NCBI GenBank assembly: GCA_030374765.1
Contig: JARGXX010000098.1
Span: 124,001-188,000, forward strand
Direction: 5' to 3'
From: Agarophyton chilense
Taxonomy: Eukaryota; Rhodophyta; Florideophyceae; Gracilariales; Gracilariaceae
Length of the DNA stretch: 64,000 nucleotides
The notes beneath the pieces were generated by a model. The model saw only the letters and a list, made by a program, of their open reading frames with translations. It had not been told where the DNA came from and did not search any database. Of this stretch, positions 31,355 to 41,405 are shown piece after piece (the stretch's first letter is position 1; each line of letters opens with the position of its first letter). Both the position numbers and the translations under genes were made by a program.

Positions 31355-33591
31355 TTAGTCGGAGTCGTCCGAGAACTTATACGAATTAACTTCAAAACTT
31401 AGCTTTCCTCCGTGATGATTGAGGCGCTTCTTTTTCGTTTTCTCTTTGCGGAAGCCTTTTCCCTTCGTAACAGCCAAATCACGGTGTGCCATTGACCCAT
31501 AAGTGTCTCTCTTCGAATAAAATGAATTGTCTCGCAGTCTGTCATCTTTAAAGTTGACTTCCTCAACTCTGACTCGCTTGAAAGGTGCACGATTCTCTCG
31601 TTCCCCATTTCCGTCACCACCGCTCCTTCGCCTTTTCCGTTGTTGAGACCCCGAGTTTGACCCCCAATTATTTTCAGCACCATTTACACTGTTCATAGGA
31701 GTATCAACTTTCGAAATGCCCAGCTTCACTTCGCATTTCTTCTCTTTCATCCCACTTGATGCAAGCAAAGAAGCTTTCGTTTCTTCGTCTGAGGTTTTGT
31801 GTTTCTTTTCAACAACAGCCGTACTTTCTCGCTTGCTCGATTTGAGGCTATCCCCGATTTTTTGTTTGGAATTAGCAGGTGCTGCCGGGCTGACATTCTC
31901 CAGCTTTCGGGAAAGGTCTTGAATCACACCTGATTGGCGTCTCGATGCACGTTTCTCATAGCTTTCACTACTATTGCTTTCGCTACTGTCATTATTTTCG
32001 CTGCTGCTGCCCACGCTGCTGCTGTCGTCACCGGAAGTCGCCAACGGAGATGAAGAATCTATTGAATTCTTCTGTTTTGTCTCCAGAGACTCGGGTTTTT
32101 GCGCATCGGCACTCAGTTCATCACTGGATATACTGGAGGAGCTGCTGGTGTCAGATTCATTTTCATCTTCACCGGAGCTTTCTGCCCCCTTAGAATTGAC
32201 CTTTGAAGTTGGGTCACTAGAGCCTTCGCTAGAAGATGACGAATAAGAAGAAGAAGATGATGATGAGCTTGACGACTTCGTATCCTTCGAGGAATTTAGC
32301 TCTCCTACTTTTCCGTTATGCACTGCGGTTCTCCCGGGGCGGGAGGAATTCGCCTCTTTAATCTTCTTTGGAACTCTTTCAGCTGGCTTTTCTGCTTCAC
32401 TAGAGGAAGAGTCGGAGTCGGAGTCGGAGTCGGAGTCGGAGTCGGAATCAGAGTCAGCGACAGACTCTGACTCAGAGTCTGAGCTGGATTCGGTGTCTGA
32501 ATCGGAATCACTTGTTGATTCGGACTTGCCACTTCCTGGTTTCAGATCTGTTTTCGTTCGGGAATTGCGTTTGGGTGACAGCTCACTGTCCGAAGAGGAT
32601 TCGGACTTGCCACTTCCTGGTTTCAGATCTGTTTTCGTTCGGGAATTGCGTTTGGGTGACAGCTCACTGTCCGAAGAGGATTCGGAATCTGACGACGCTA
32701 GGTTGCGAACCGCTGCTGTTTGCGATCCCAGGCCAGGACGAACAATCGGCATTTGATCCGATTCATCAGCTGCAGAACTTGAAGACGAAGACGAAGATGC
32801 CTCATAATGTTTAGGCACATCGTTGGATTCCTTCCCAGATGATCTGCCTCTGGATGATGATGATGATGAGCCACTTGAGTCCGATGAAGACTCAGGTTCC
32901 GAGCTGGATTCTTTCGCGTTTCGGTGTTTTTTGGAAACTCTTTTATCCGTATGCTCAGCCTTCGTTTTCTTGGGTTTTTTGAGTGATTCGGAAGAACTGA
33001 AGCTTTCGGGTGATGATGATCCGGAATCAGACTGAGAGCCGGGGCTTAATGAGTTTGCATTTGGCTTTTTCTTAGGACTAATTTGTTGATCGCTTGATGA
33101 CGATGACGTCGAATTTTCTTCGGAGGCGGTTGCGGAGGAGGACGAGGAGGACGAGGAGGCTTGGTTTGATGCTTTAGTTTCTTGGCCTTGAGAACTGCTT
33201 TCCGAATCAGATGAGCTTGATTCCGATACGTTGTTGTTCAGTTTGGGAATTTCTTCATCGATGAGCTTTTTCTCAGACTCTCCTTTCAGCTGTGTTATAT
33301 CGAGTGGCTTCGGGAGTGAGTCCGAGCTGGACCGAAACGCCTTGTAGGCCTCTTGAAGGATCTTTTCTCCTTTTCTCCAATCCTGAATGCATTTGAAGAT
33401 CCCGGGTTAGTCAAGGGAGTTTAATGCAATGCGAGGAGAACATTGGAACGTACATTTTTGCAATCATCGGCAAAGGCGGCAGCCGAGTGAATAAAACCTG
33501 CCTTTCGGAAGCCATTATGTATTAGGGAACATAAGGAGCTTGAGTCCCACTCAGGGGATGTCCTGTCCCTCTTCGCAGCCTGGCCGACCAT
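31355..33591 (-). CDS. Nopp140/NOLC1/SRP40-type nucleolar phosphoprotein
   Basis: Two exons, 33591-33454 and 33382-31355, joined across a 71-bp intron (GTACGT...CAG, phase 0). The product is about 721 residues. The N-terminus holds a LisH-type helix pair (SLCSLIHNGFRKAGFIHSAAAFADD). The middle 500 residues are alternating Ser/Asp/Glu clusters and Lys/Pro-basic patches, the casein-kinase-2 substrate layout of the family. The C-terminus is a clear SRP40 domain (PFKRVRVEEVNFKDDRLRDN, GKGFRKEKTKKKR, FEVNSYKFSDDSD). Such proteins act in the nucleolus and Cajal bodies as chaperones for box C/D and H/ACA snoRNPs and for RNA polymerase I. All codons of exon 2 upstream of 32820 were read and are free of stops. 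The gene is divergent from the hydroxylase gene at 33899. Confidence 0.9.
32517..32678 (-). repeat. perfect 81-bp tandem duplication inside the Nopp140-like gene
   Basis: Two adjacent 81-bp units appear identical and stay in frame. Each encodes one 27-residue Ser/Asp plus Lys module (SDSELSPKRNSRTKTD core). This is a recent repeat expansion in the region that varies in repeat number across the family. Confidence 0.85.
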
Positions 33592-33898
33592 TTCGCTAGT
33601 ATGTCGAAACGCGGAGCGCGAGAGGAAGTGGCAACCGTTCGAGCAGGGAAAAGGGGAGCACGGCGACGGCGATTTGGGCTCTATAGATCCGAAGCGAAAT
33701 GTGCCCTTGGTACATGTACGGCGTTCAGGCGAACCGAAATTGGAGACGGCAGGCACGCGACACGCGTACGTCGGTTACCATGTACAGTAGCCTTCGTGAT
33801 ATACAGTATCTAAAGTATGTGCTCCTCTGCTCTCACCGCATCGCCAGTAATTCACCTATCTCTTTCCACAGTTGTTCGGTCCCAAATTTCGCCACAAC
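33592..33898. promoter_or_regulatory. bidirectional promoter interval
   Basis: About 307 bp separate the divergent start codons of the Nopp140-like gene and the sterol-desaturase-family gene, so both must be driven from here. A TTTCCACAG at 33863-33871 could be a 3' splice site of a 5'-UTR intron for the plus-strand gene. No TATA motif stands out. Confidence 0.4.
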
Positions 33899-34702
33899 AT
33901 GGCGGGCGTGCCGGTGCTCGAATCGTTGTGGAGCTCCGTCATCCAAACTTTCTCCGAGTATCAGCTCAAGACCATCGTCACCTTTGTCGTCCACGAGGTC
34001 TGCTATTGGGGTTCGTACCTCCCCTTCCTGTTTTTCGAACAAATCCCGTACTGCACACAATGGAAGTTACAGCCCGAGAAACCGAATAGTGTGCCCGCAC
34101 TCAAGAACTGCTCGGCCCGTTTGATCGTCAACCATTTCTGTCTTGTACTTCCCATGATTATGTTAACTCACCCCATCATGGACCTCATGGGAGCCAAACA
34201 CTCTGTTGACTCTCTGCCCACTCCATCATATCTTGCGTTTCAAGTTTTTATGTTCTTTGTTATAGAGGACTTTGTATTCTACTGGGGACATCGCGCATTG
34301 CACACGCCGTTTCTGTACAAAAAGGTTCATCACATTCATCACGAGCATTCTGCGCCTTTTGGACTTGCGGCAGAATACGCGCATCCCTTTGAGGTTGTGT
34401 TCTTGGGCGTTGCGACTCTGGCCGGGCCGATGCTGTTCGCGCCGCACTTGCTTACGTTATACGTCTACCTCGCGCTACGCTGTGTACAGACAGTAGAGTG
34501 CCATTCGGGGTTTGACTTCCCGTGGAGTCTCAACCGCTGGTTTCCTTTGTATGGCGGTGCCTACTTTCACGACCACCATCATCGCATTCACTCGGGGAAC
34601 TACTCTAGTACCTTCACTTGGGTAGACGCAGTTTTTGGAACGGACACCGCATTCCAAGCTTGGCGAAAAAGAAGATTACTTAGCAATGCTAAACTCAAGT
34701 AA
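33899..34702 (+). CDS. fatty-acid/sterol hydroxylase superfamily, C-4 methylsterol oxidase (ERG25/SMO)-like
   Basis: A 267-residue single-exon frame from ATG 33899 (MAGVPVLESLW). It has the three histidine clusters of the di-iron membrane hydroxylases: HRALH (131-135), HHIHH (144-148) and HDHHH (224-228). Hydrophobic segments lie at about 26-47, 76-92, 111-128 and 164-195. Length, spacing and the motifs YWGHRALH, AEYAHPFE and FPLYGG...FHDHHH fit C-4 sterol methyl oxidases, which remove the C-4 methyl groups of sterol precursors in the ER with O2 and cytochrome b5. C-5 desaturases or other members of the superfamily remain possible. No di-lysine ER retrieval motif is clear (ends NAKLK). Confidence 0.85.
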   Translation: MAGVPVLESLWSSVIQTFSEYQLKTIVTFVVHEVCYWGSYLPFLFFEQIPYCTQWKLQPEKPNSVPALKNCSARLIVNHFCLVLPMIMLTHPIMDLMGAKHSVDSLPTPSYLAFQVFMFFVIEDFVFYWGHRALHTPFLYKKVHHIHHEHSAPFGLAAEYAHPFEVVFLGVATLAGPMLFAPHLLTLYVYLALRCVQTVECHSGFDFPWSLNRWFPLYGGAYFHDHHHRIHSGNYSSTFTWVDAVFGTDTAFQAWRKRRLLSNAKLK

Positions 34703-35282
34703 CGATACCAATGTGGCGGTTAGACGATGTACAACTTGAGAGTCCTGAAGCTGTTCCGATACATAACGATTGTCGGTGCGATACTCTGTTTTGTTCTACG
34801 ATGTTTGTCAATTTATTGGAACCTGTGTATAGTTCAAACAGACGTCCTTGAGAGCTTTGCGGAGTGTTGCTCTGTCTTGCAATGTGCCTGCAATTCAGTT
34901 GAGATTAGGATCAGCACTAGTGAACAAGGACACAGCTGCGAAGCGTCAGTACTGGTAACCAGGGACATAGTTGCGAAGCGTCAGTACTTCATCCGTAAAC
35001 AATACCAGCATTCTCTTCCCGAATGCACCATCGTAACGTCCATTCTAATACCAAGGCTTTTCCGTGGCGTCATCACACACCCTGTACTCCTTCCAGAAGA
35101 GGAGCAAAAGACATAAATTCCAAACCCTCTCACATGCGGAGAATGATCAAAAGCAGTAAACATCAATCACGTCGCGACTATACAACAGTCGATCTCATTA
35201 CGCGACGAAGGTTGAAGATTTACAGATGAATGTTGAGCAAGGCGTACATTTGTGTTTGTTGATTGATTAGTAAGCAGTGAAT
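34703..35282. other. intergenic stretch with a short tandem duplication
   Basis: A unit containing GCGAAGCGTCAGTAC is duplicated in tandem around 34926-34988. A 129-codon plus-strand frame across it has an odd Cys-rich composition and no similarity; I do not call it a gene. The interval is the tail-to-tail region of the hydroxylase gene and ASF1. Confidence 0.4.
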
Positions 35283-35951
35283 CTATGCAACGTTAGTTTG
35301 GCGACCAACTTCAGCGGCAAAGTGAGAACCGTCAGTAGATAACTCCGGTTCTGCAGGCGTGCCCGTCTTGACTTGACAAAAATCGAACTTATGTGGAAAT
35401 TTTGTGACTCGTGGCTCGTGAGCAGCGACTGTTCGTTGAATTTTGTTGATGAGAGGCTTTGATGGCGGGTTTTCGTGGAGGTCCGGATCTGTGTACTGAT
35501 TGCTGACATAGTAACCAACTCGAATGAACTCAGCGCTGTTGTAGCTGCATGTGAGCAACACGATGGTGACGCCTAGCACGTCTGAATCTGGGATTAGTGA
35601 TGGGTTTGGAGGTTCGACCTGCAGCACAAACATGAAACGGCCTGTATTATCGGCCGGTAGAAGTACGGCGTCCAGTTCTTGGTCGTGGCTTTCATCTTCG
35701 GCGCATCCCACGTAGATGACCTTCCATTCTATATCTACAAAAGCAAAAGCGTACATGGGACGTATTGAGGCCAAACGTGGGTTAGCATTCAATTGGTTGT
35801 GAAAAGAAAGACTCTACCCACCGAGGGTGACGTGGGACGTACCTTCCTTGAGAGTTTCGCGAACGTCATAGGTTATTTCGAACTGCAATGGATTGGTAAA
35901 TGGGGCTGGGTTGTCAAGGACCTTCACATCAAAAATGTCAACGGCGGCCAT
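35283..35951 (-). CDS. ASF1: histone chaperone ASF1
   Basis: Two exons, 35951-35843 and 35734-35283, with a 108-bp GT-AG intron, give 186 residues. The joined N-terminus (MAAVDIFDVKVLDNPAPFTN) and body (EWKVIYVGCAEDESHDQELD, PNPSLIPDSDVLGVTIVLLT, SAEFIRVGYYVSNQYTDPDL, ENPPSKP, PRVTKFP) are the immunoglobulin-like ASF1 core, followed by a short tail. ASF1 binds the H3-H4 dimer and hands it to CAF-1 (through p60) or HIRA in the nucleus. The intron splits the codon for Asp37. An E2F-like site lies about 250 bp upstream, consistent with S-phase expression. Identification is firm. Confidence 0.95.
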
Positions 35952-36201
35952 GGCGCATGGCTTGTATTGGGAAAGTGCGAATGCCCAAAAAAAAAAGCCG
36001 GGCGTAGTGAGAAGCTGTTGACGGGGGCGGCGTGCGAGCAGAAAAGAGGAGGCAGCTAAGCGCGCAAGTGCAGCAAGAAGAGGCGGGTGAAAGAAAGGAA
36101 CAAGTTTACAGAGGTGAAGAGGTGCAAAGCAGCGCTATGGGTTTGGGCGAGGCGGGAGGAATAAGGGGAGACAAGAGGCGGGACGGGTTTGGTTTTAACA
36201 C

Positions 36202-36212
36202 TTGGCGCCAAA
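36202..36212. promoter_or_regulatory. E2F/DP-type site upstream of ASF1
   Basis: TTGGCGCCAAA is a palindromic match to the E2F consensus (TTSSCGC core in both directions). It lies between the end of the bL17 gene and the ASF1 start codon, with further GC-rich half-sites (GGGCGCGCC next to it, TTGGCGCT near 36261). ASF1 is an E2F target in animals and plants; its use here is inferred. Confidence 0.55.
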
Positions 36213-36382
36213 TGTGGGCGCGCCGTTGCATAATCAAATCTGGCATGCAAATTTGACAGCTTGGCGCTGGTGGCTTTCCACTATTTTTGGAGAGCTTGAA
36301 AAGCCGCAGGCGTGAGAACAGCTATCGTGTGGAGCGGAGAAAGAAAGCGAGTATGCGTTGAAAAACGGGACCAAGCAACGAT

Positions 36383-36871
36383 TCAATCTAAGGCGACAGC
36401 CAATCCACGACGAGGGGTCGACGGCGTCGGCGGCGATGTTGGAGGCGACGCGGATGAAGAGCGCGTTTTCCTCTGCTGGCGGCGTAGAAGGTGTTCTGGG
36501 GTGAGGATGGATCGATGGGTTTGTGACCATTCTATGACTGCCATGGGCGCACAGTCGCCCCTTCTGAACCTGGTGCGGAGCACGCGAGTGTACCCTCCGC
36601 AGCGGTCGGCAAAGCGCGGGGCAAGTTGGACAAAAACCTTTTTAGAGGCGCGGGCGGTCTGCACATAGTCATTGACGCGTCGTTTGGCGTTCAGGGACTG
36701 CTTTTTGCCGAGCGTGATGATGCGATCTGCAATGCGCCGCAGTTCCTTGGCCTTTGCAACAGTAGTTTCGATGCGTTCATTCTCAATCAGGGACGTGACC
36801 TGATTGCGGAAAAGCGCCTTGCGATGCGAGCCGGACCGCGACAACTTCCGCAACGCAATTCGGTGCTTCAT
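36383..36871 (-). CDS. bL17 ribosomal protein, probably organellar
   Basis: A 162-residue frame from ATG 36871. It matches bacterial-type L17 throughout: MKHRIALRKLSRSGSHRKAL, SLIENERIETTVAKAKELRR, ITLGKK, LAPRFADRCGGYTRVLRT and RRGDCAPMAVIEW. These are followed by a Ser/Pro/Arg-rich extension of about 40 residues. bL17 sits at the polypeptide exit side of the large subunit. A nuclear gene for a bacterial-type protein implies mitochondrial or plastid import. An upstream in-frame ATG at 36964 would add 31 Arg/Ala/His-rich residues that could serve as a targeting peptide. The red-algal plastid usually keeps its own rpl17-type genes, so mitochondrion is the better guess. Confidence 0.9.
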   Translation of the reverse strand: MKHRIALRKLSRSGSHRKALFRNQVTSLIENERIETTVAKAKELRRIADRIITLGKKQSLNAKRRVNDYVQTARASKKVFVQLAPRFADRCGGYTRVLRTRFRRGDCAPMAVIEWSQTHRSILTPEHLLRRQQRKTRSSSASPPTSPPTPSTPRRGLAVALD

Positions 36872-37000
36872 AGTGGCGCGACGGAGATGGGCGCCGTCAT
36901 GTGCGTCTAACGGTGCCGCATCGTGGCGGCGTGCAACATGGCGCGCCCCACACCCCGAACACATGGCATTATTGTAGTTTCACCTTTTTGCTCGCCGAAA

Positions 37001-37425
37001 TCGGTTGTACACGTGTCGAATACAAGCGGTACACGTGGCTTTTGTAGTTTATCAAAAGCAGATAAAAGTGGCTGTACACGTGTGGCACTAGGGAAGTTTG
37101 TAGTTTATCAAACACCTTTTTGCTTGTTGAAAGTGGCTGTACACGTGTGGCACCGGGGAAGTTTGCAGTTTATCAAACACCTTTTTGCTCGTTGAAAGTG
37201 GCTGTACACGTGTGGCACCGGGGAAGTTTGCAGTTTATCAAACACCTTTTTGCTTGTTGAAAGTGGCTGTACACGTGTGGCACCGGGGAAGTTTGTAGTT
37301 TATCAAACACCTTTTTGCTCGTTGAAAGTGGCTGTACACGTGTGGCACTGGGAAAGTTTGTAGTTTATCAAACCTTTTTAGCTCGTTAAAAGTGGCTGTA
37401 CACGTTTGGCACAAGGGATGCTTGT
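37001..37425. repeat. 65-bp minisatellite rich in CACGTG boxes
   Basis: Units begin GCTGTACACGTGTGGCAC at 37071, 37136, 37201, 37266 and 37331 (exact 65-bp period), with degenerate units at each end. Seven CACGTG hexamers are present (37010, 37032, 37077, 37142, 37207, 37272, 37337). The array lies 40-460 bp upstream of the possible bL17 starts on the minus strand, so it may serve as a cluster of G-box/E-box sites. Confidence 0.85.
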
Positions 37426-38649
37426 ACTGGGTCATGTTCAACTAGCGAAGTACTTTTTAAATGAAACTTATGGCTGCTTTTGTGAGAAATAACATAAAAA
37501 AGGATTGGTATTGAAGGCAACAACGTATTTCACAGCTTTTTATTCGAGGCCTTAGCTATAAAGATATATAAGATTCTACTCTGTGAAAGAATACTCCTTG
37601 CCGAGAACTTTAATTCCTGAGACTCCAGACACAAAATACCTAGCTCTCAAAATTTCGTTGCCTTCAAAGTACTGTTCAAATATATTTACAATGATTAACT
37701 CTCTCTGTAATAATCCTTTGCAGAAAACAGCTTGTCAATATTTATGTGCTCTTTGTGTTTACATTTTATCCTTATATCACGAATTGTTTCTTTTTTCTTA
37801 AATTAGGAGACCCGTTTAGATGAATTTTAGTTGATGAGATTCTAAATCTCTACAATTACCGATTTAACAGCGATCAAACTGAAAACATTTAGTTTCGATA
37901 TCATTAAACTGGAAAAAATCTTTGAAAGTTTTTCGAGGTACACTTTGCAGTTTGTCTTATTCAAATCTGTTTTTGGCCCATAAGTTTTGTCTGGAGAACT
38001 TTTTTTTATAATTTTCCATCATAGCCGCTGGCTTTTTAACATCACAACTCCCGAATAATCGTTTGACATGACCATACACTTTCTAGAAGACATTAAGAGT
38101 GTAACCGTCGGAAAAGAAGTTTAGATTTGTTCTACTTTCGAAACCTAACACAACTCTTTGATTTTAAAAAGCACTGTACAAAGTGCTTCTTATTATACCC
38201 GGCACAATTATCCACGAGGAGTTCCAAATTTTGAAAGAACTTTTCTGTTATTATAGAGGCTTTAGACCCTCGGTCACCACGGAAAACATAGAAAGAGCTG
38301 ATTCAACCGTCTTTTCTTTTGACCGAACCGCTTCCGTGATCCCAACGATAAAGGTACGAGATGCACTACTGCATTTTATACCAAACAAGTTTACCTTGAG
38401 TCCAGTAATAACGGTTATTTCTGTTTTCTGTTCCAGCAAATGAAAACGCAGTACCTTTCCCGCAAAAACCAAGAATCAGGTGTACTGTTCTATTATCTGT
38501 GAGACACAAACTTTCTGACGGGCTTTGCTTGTAGTATTTGAACTCATTGAATGCTTCCGTTTTAATTCTAACGAGGTAAGTAGTAGCATTGACTGCCTTT
38601 ATCTCATGAGCATCAGATTGTCGAATAGTATTTTTCAAGGTAGTGCAAA
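37426..38649. other. AT-rich intergenic stretch
   Basis: No gene is recognised. Short frames of 60-90 codons on both strands have compositions expected of AT-rich non-coding DNA. The 5 bp at 38645-38649 (GCAAA) form the left target duplication of element 3. Confidence 0.45.
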
Positions 38650-39197
38650 TGTATTATGAACCAGAACGGTAGCCGGTTCGTAGGACCTGTTGGTTCTTTA
38701 ATGCCCATGATAGGCCCGAAATCAGAGGAGTAAATTGAAGATACCTGTAAGGTGTAGCAGCATCAGGCACTGAAAGGTGCAACAGAACCGGCAAACATAC
38801 TGATACCACGTTGGTAGATGGTAATGAAAAGCACATGCGGGTACTAAAAACCGTAAGGACACAAGACTTTCCTTTATTGTCGACTGTAGAAACCAAAATG
38901 GGTAAAATTAGTGTAGTTGGTGCTTAACTTTACACTAATGACCGCGGTGGCCATGCTTGGTGACGATAAATATCTCACCAGCCACCTTGCCAACGGTGGC
39001 GCTCTACGCCATCCCCCTACGGAGAAGTGAAATTGTATGCGCCTCCCTCTTTACTTTATCCTATCTATCTAATACTAAATTAGCAAAAAGGTATACTAAT
39101 TGCTAACTAAACCACTGTAATACACGGCGCATGCCGGCAACAATCCAGGTCCAATATGTGGAATCATTACCTCTTTAGTGTAGCTCACTATACTACA
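38650..39197 (-). repeat. left LTR of element 3
   Basis: Aligns with 49055-49591: TTGAAGATACCTGTA, GGACACAAGACTTTCCTTTA, CTATCTATCTAATACTAAAT and the terminal CTCACTATACTACA are shared. Begins TG, ends CA. Divergence looks above 20% by eye. Confidence 0.85.
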
Positions 39198-39639
39198 GAT
39201 CCCCGTCCTAGCGACAGCCACGCTCCGTGGCTGTACTTTAGTGCGTTCGTAAGTGCGGTAGACCTCAGTGAAGCAGTCTCCAATGCATTATGCGCTATAC
39301 TTTTTGGTAATGCAGCATGGTGAGTCTAACGGTTTCGATCAACGTCGCAGAGCTTGAGGTTCTTCCCCCGTGGTCTTTCGTAACGGCTTCGCAAGTAAGC
39401 TTACCTCTTCGGTTTCCAATGCTGGCCGAGAGATCATGTACCAATCGGTTATTGTCTCGTTCTCCGTTGCAGGTTTCGTGTGCGTTTCGCACCACACGTC
39501 CGTCTTACCTCGTTGGTGTCTTCTTCGTTTCTCCATCCTTCGTCGCGCCTTACACTCTTGGTGTCATCGTTTCCGTCCGTTTCCTCTCCCTTCTCTTCCC
39601 GTATCGTCTTGGTTGGCTTTCATTGGTCGCGATGCGCGC

Positions 39640-41345
39640 GGTTTCCCCAAAACCTCGTGGTGGCAGTCGAATGTCCGCCGAAAGGCCCATCGAGCACGGT
39701 GATGGCTCTTTCCTTTTGTCCAACCCGATTACGGGTGTGGTTTCTGTGTCGATGGGACCCCTTCAAATCTTTCCTGCTCATTCAACGGAAAATTCCAGCA
39801 CCTCCGAGGACACATTGCGCGACCTTCATGGTTGGCATTGGGCTAGACAGCTGACCATGGAAGTGTACGTAGACCCTGGTTCCGAGGCAATACCGCATCG
39901 GTCCAAATCTTCATCGCTGTTGATCACCATGTCTTCTGGTAAGAGTACTCACAGTGCGAACCGCAGCCGTGGTGTTTCGATGCCTCTGACCCGCTTCCGC
40001 TCTTGGGATCTTGGTCTTGGATATTCCGATACAGCTCGGTTTCCTCTTTATCACCGATTCCTGGTGAGGCCTTTGTTTTCCCTCCTTGTTGTGGACATTA
40101 CGATGCGTACTTATTCAGCGCCATGCCGGCAACCCTTAACCCAAATGGTTTCCTTCCGAAGGAGCTCAAGGCGATACACTTGGCGGCCATCTCTTGGCCT
40201 GTCCTGATTAACACCGCTGGGTTGGGTTCGCAGTTTAAGCATCCCACTCTTCCTGGGTATGCCTATTGGAACCGTTGGGACAGCAACCGTCTTGGCGCCG
40301 TACCATTAGCTCCACCGACGCGGTCAAGGAAAAATCGTTCCCGCCTAGAGAGACAAGTTGCTTCCAGAAGCACCAACAGCACACACCGTTTCGATTCTTC
40401 ATTCCCAACACCATTCCGAGCGACCTAGCGTATCTACGGTATAACGACGAGTTCTTCTACTTCCGTAAACTCGTGAGATTATAGCACCGTTTCGTTTCAT
40501 CGAAGAAGTGGCTGAAGCTTGACCCGAAGATGGTGATGTTCAACACACCCTTCAACACCCTTCATTGGTTGGATCGTGACAGTTGGGGCGAGGACGCTGC
40601 CAACGAGGCCCGGATCTGCTCTTGGAGTAGCCTCGTCCGTACCATGCATCGTTTCCGCTGCACTGAGTTCTTCTCTCAGACGACAAGGAATCGCGGCAAA
40701 TGGTATGCTATTCGTCCCAAGTGGTGGGCGGGTTACGAGGTAACTCAGTGGTTGTTCTTTCCGCCTACTCCCGTGCTGGAATACATTGTTAGCTATAGCG
40801 ACCTAAACGAAAGTTTCTATCATTCCATTTGTTCCGTGGCTCTCGCAGAGTGGGCCACTCTGGTTACCCTTCTAGCTGTTGAAGCTTCTCACGACTGTAT
40901 TACCTGAGACAGCCGTTGCGCCGATCCTCGGATTACCATGTATGGCTTCTCACCTGTTGATCGCATCTTCCGGCTTCCTTGCTCTACAGAGAATCTTATC
41001 CGCCAGATTGGCGTGGAACAGATTCTCTTTGTTACGGAGTACACCATGATTAAGCTGGTGACTTACCTGAAGGTGTCTCTGTCTTATCTGTGGAAGGATG
41101 ATCAATGTTGAGAAGTTGGGGACTTCGAGAAGCTAGCCATTCCCCGTGAGACAGAATGGTTATTACCAGTCGATGAGCCCATTGGTGGGTTCCCTCAGCT
41201 CTTTACCCATGAGTTGGGGAATCCAGAAGATGTTACCCTCGTCTTCACTCCCGCCGCACCTGTTGGTTCCGCTGGCCATTCTTTTATTCTCATTTCCCGT
41301 TCGGGTCCTGCTCTTTCTGTTGGGCCTGCTCAATCCTTAATGGTA
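39640..41345 (+). pseudogene. antisense accessory gene of element 3, frameshifted
   Basis: Plus-strand blocks in shifting frames match the antisense genes of elements 1 and 2. NPNGFLPKELKAIHLAAISW (about 40131-40195) resembles the DGLLPGGLP region. YAIRPKWWAGYEVTQW, FFPPTPVLEYIVSYSDLN and SVALAEWATLVTLLAVEA (about 40700-40890) match the WW, PP/Y and E-W-A blocks. A later acidic/Pro frame (about 41148-41370) occupies the place of the acidic tail. The order, strand and position between chromodomain and LTR are the same. The copy is broken by several stops and frameshifts. It shows that the antisense gene predates the split of these lineages. Confidence 0.65.
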
Positions 41346-41405
41346 GATCCTACCACTGCTTGTAGTGGTTAGTATGTCACAGCTCCTGCCATTAGTGGCG
41401 CAGGC

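Noticed and set aside
31974-32246. Plus-strand frames opposite the Nopp140-like gene
   Set aside because: Ser/Asp repeats on the minus strand create Ser/Leu-rich shadows on the plus strand; no independent support.
34727-35116. 129-codon plus-strand frame after the hydroxylase gene
   Set aside because: Cys-rich odd composition, spans a tandem duplication, no similarity, and overlaps the likely 3'-UTR region.
36032-36256. Plus-strand frame over the ASF1 upstream region
   Set aside because: Gly/Glu/Arg-rich translation of a GC-rich promoter with the E2F-type site; no similarity.
37001-37425. CRISPR-like array
   Set aside because: The whole 65-bp unit repeats with no unique spacers, and the context is a eukaryotic nuclear genome; it is a minisatellite.
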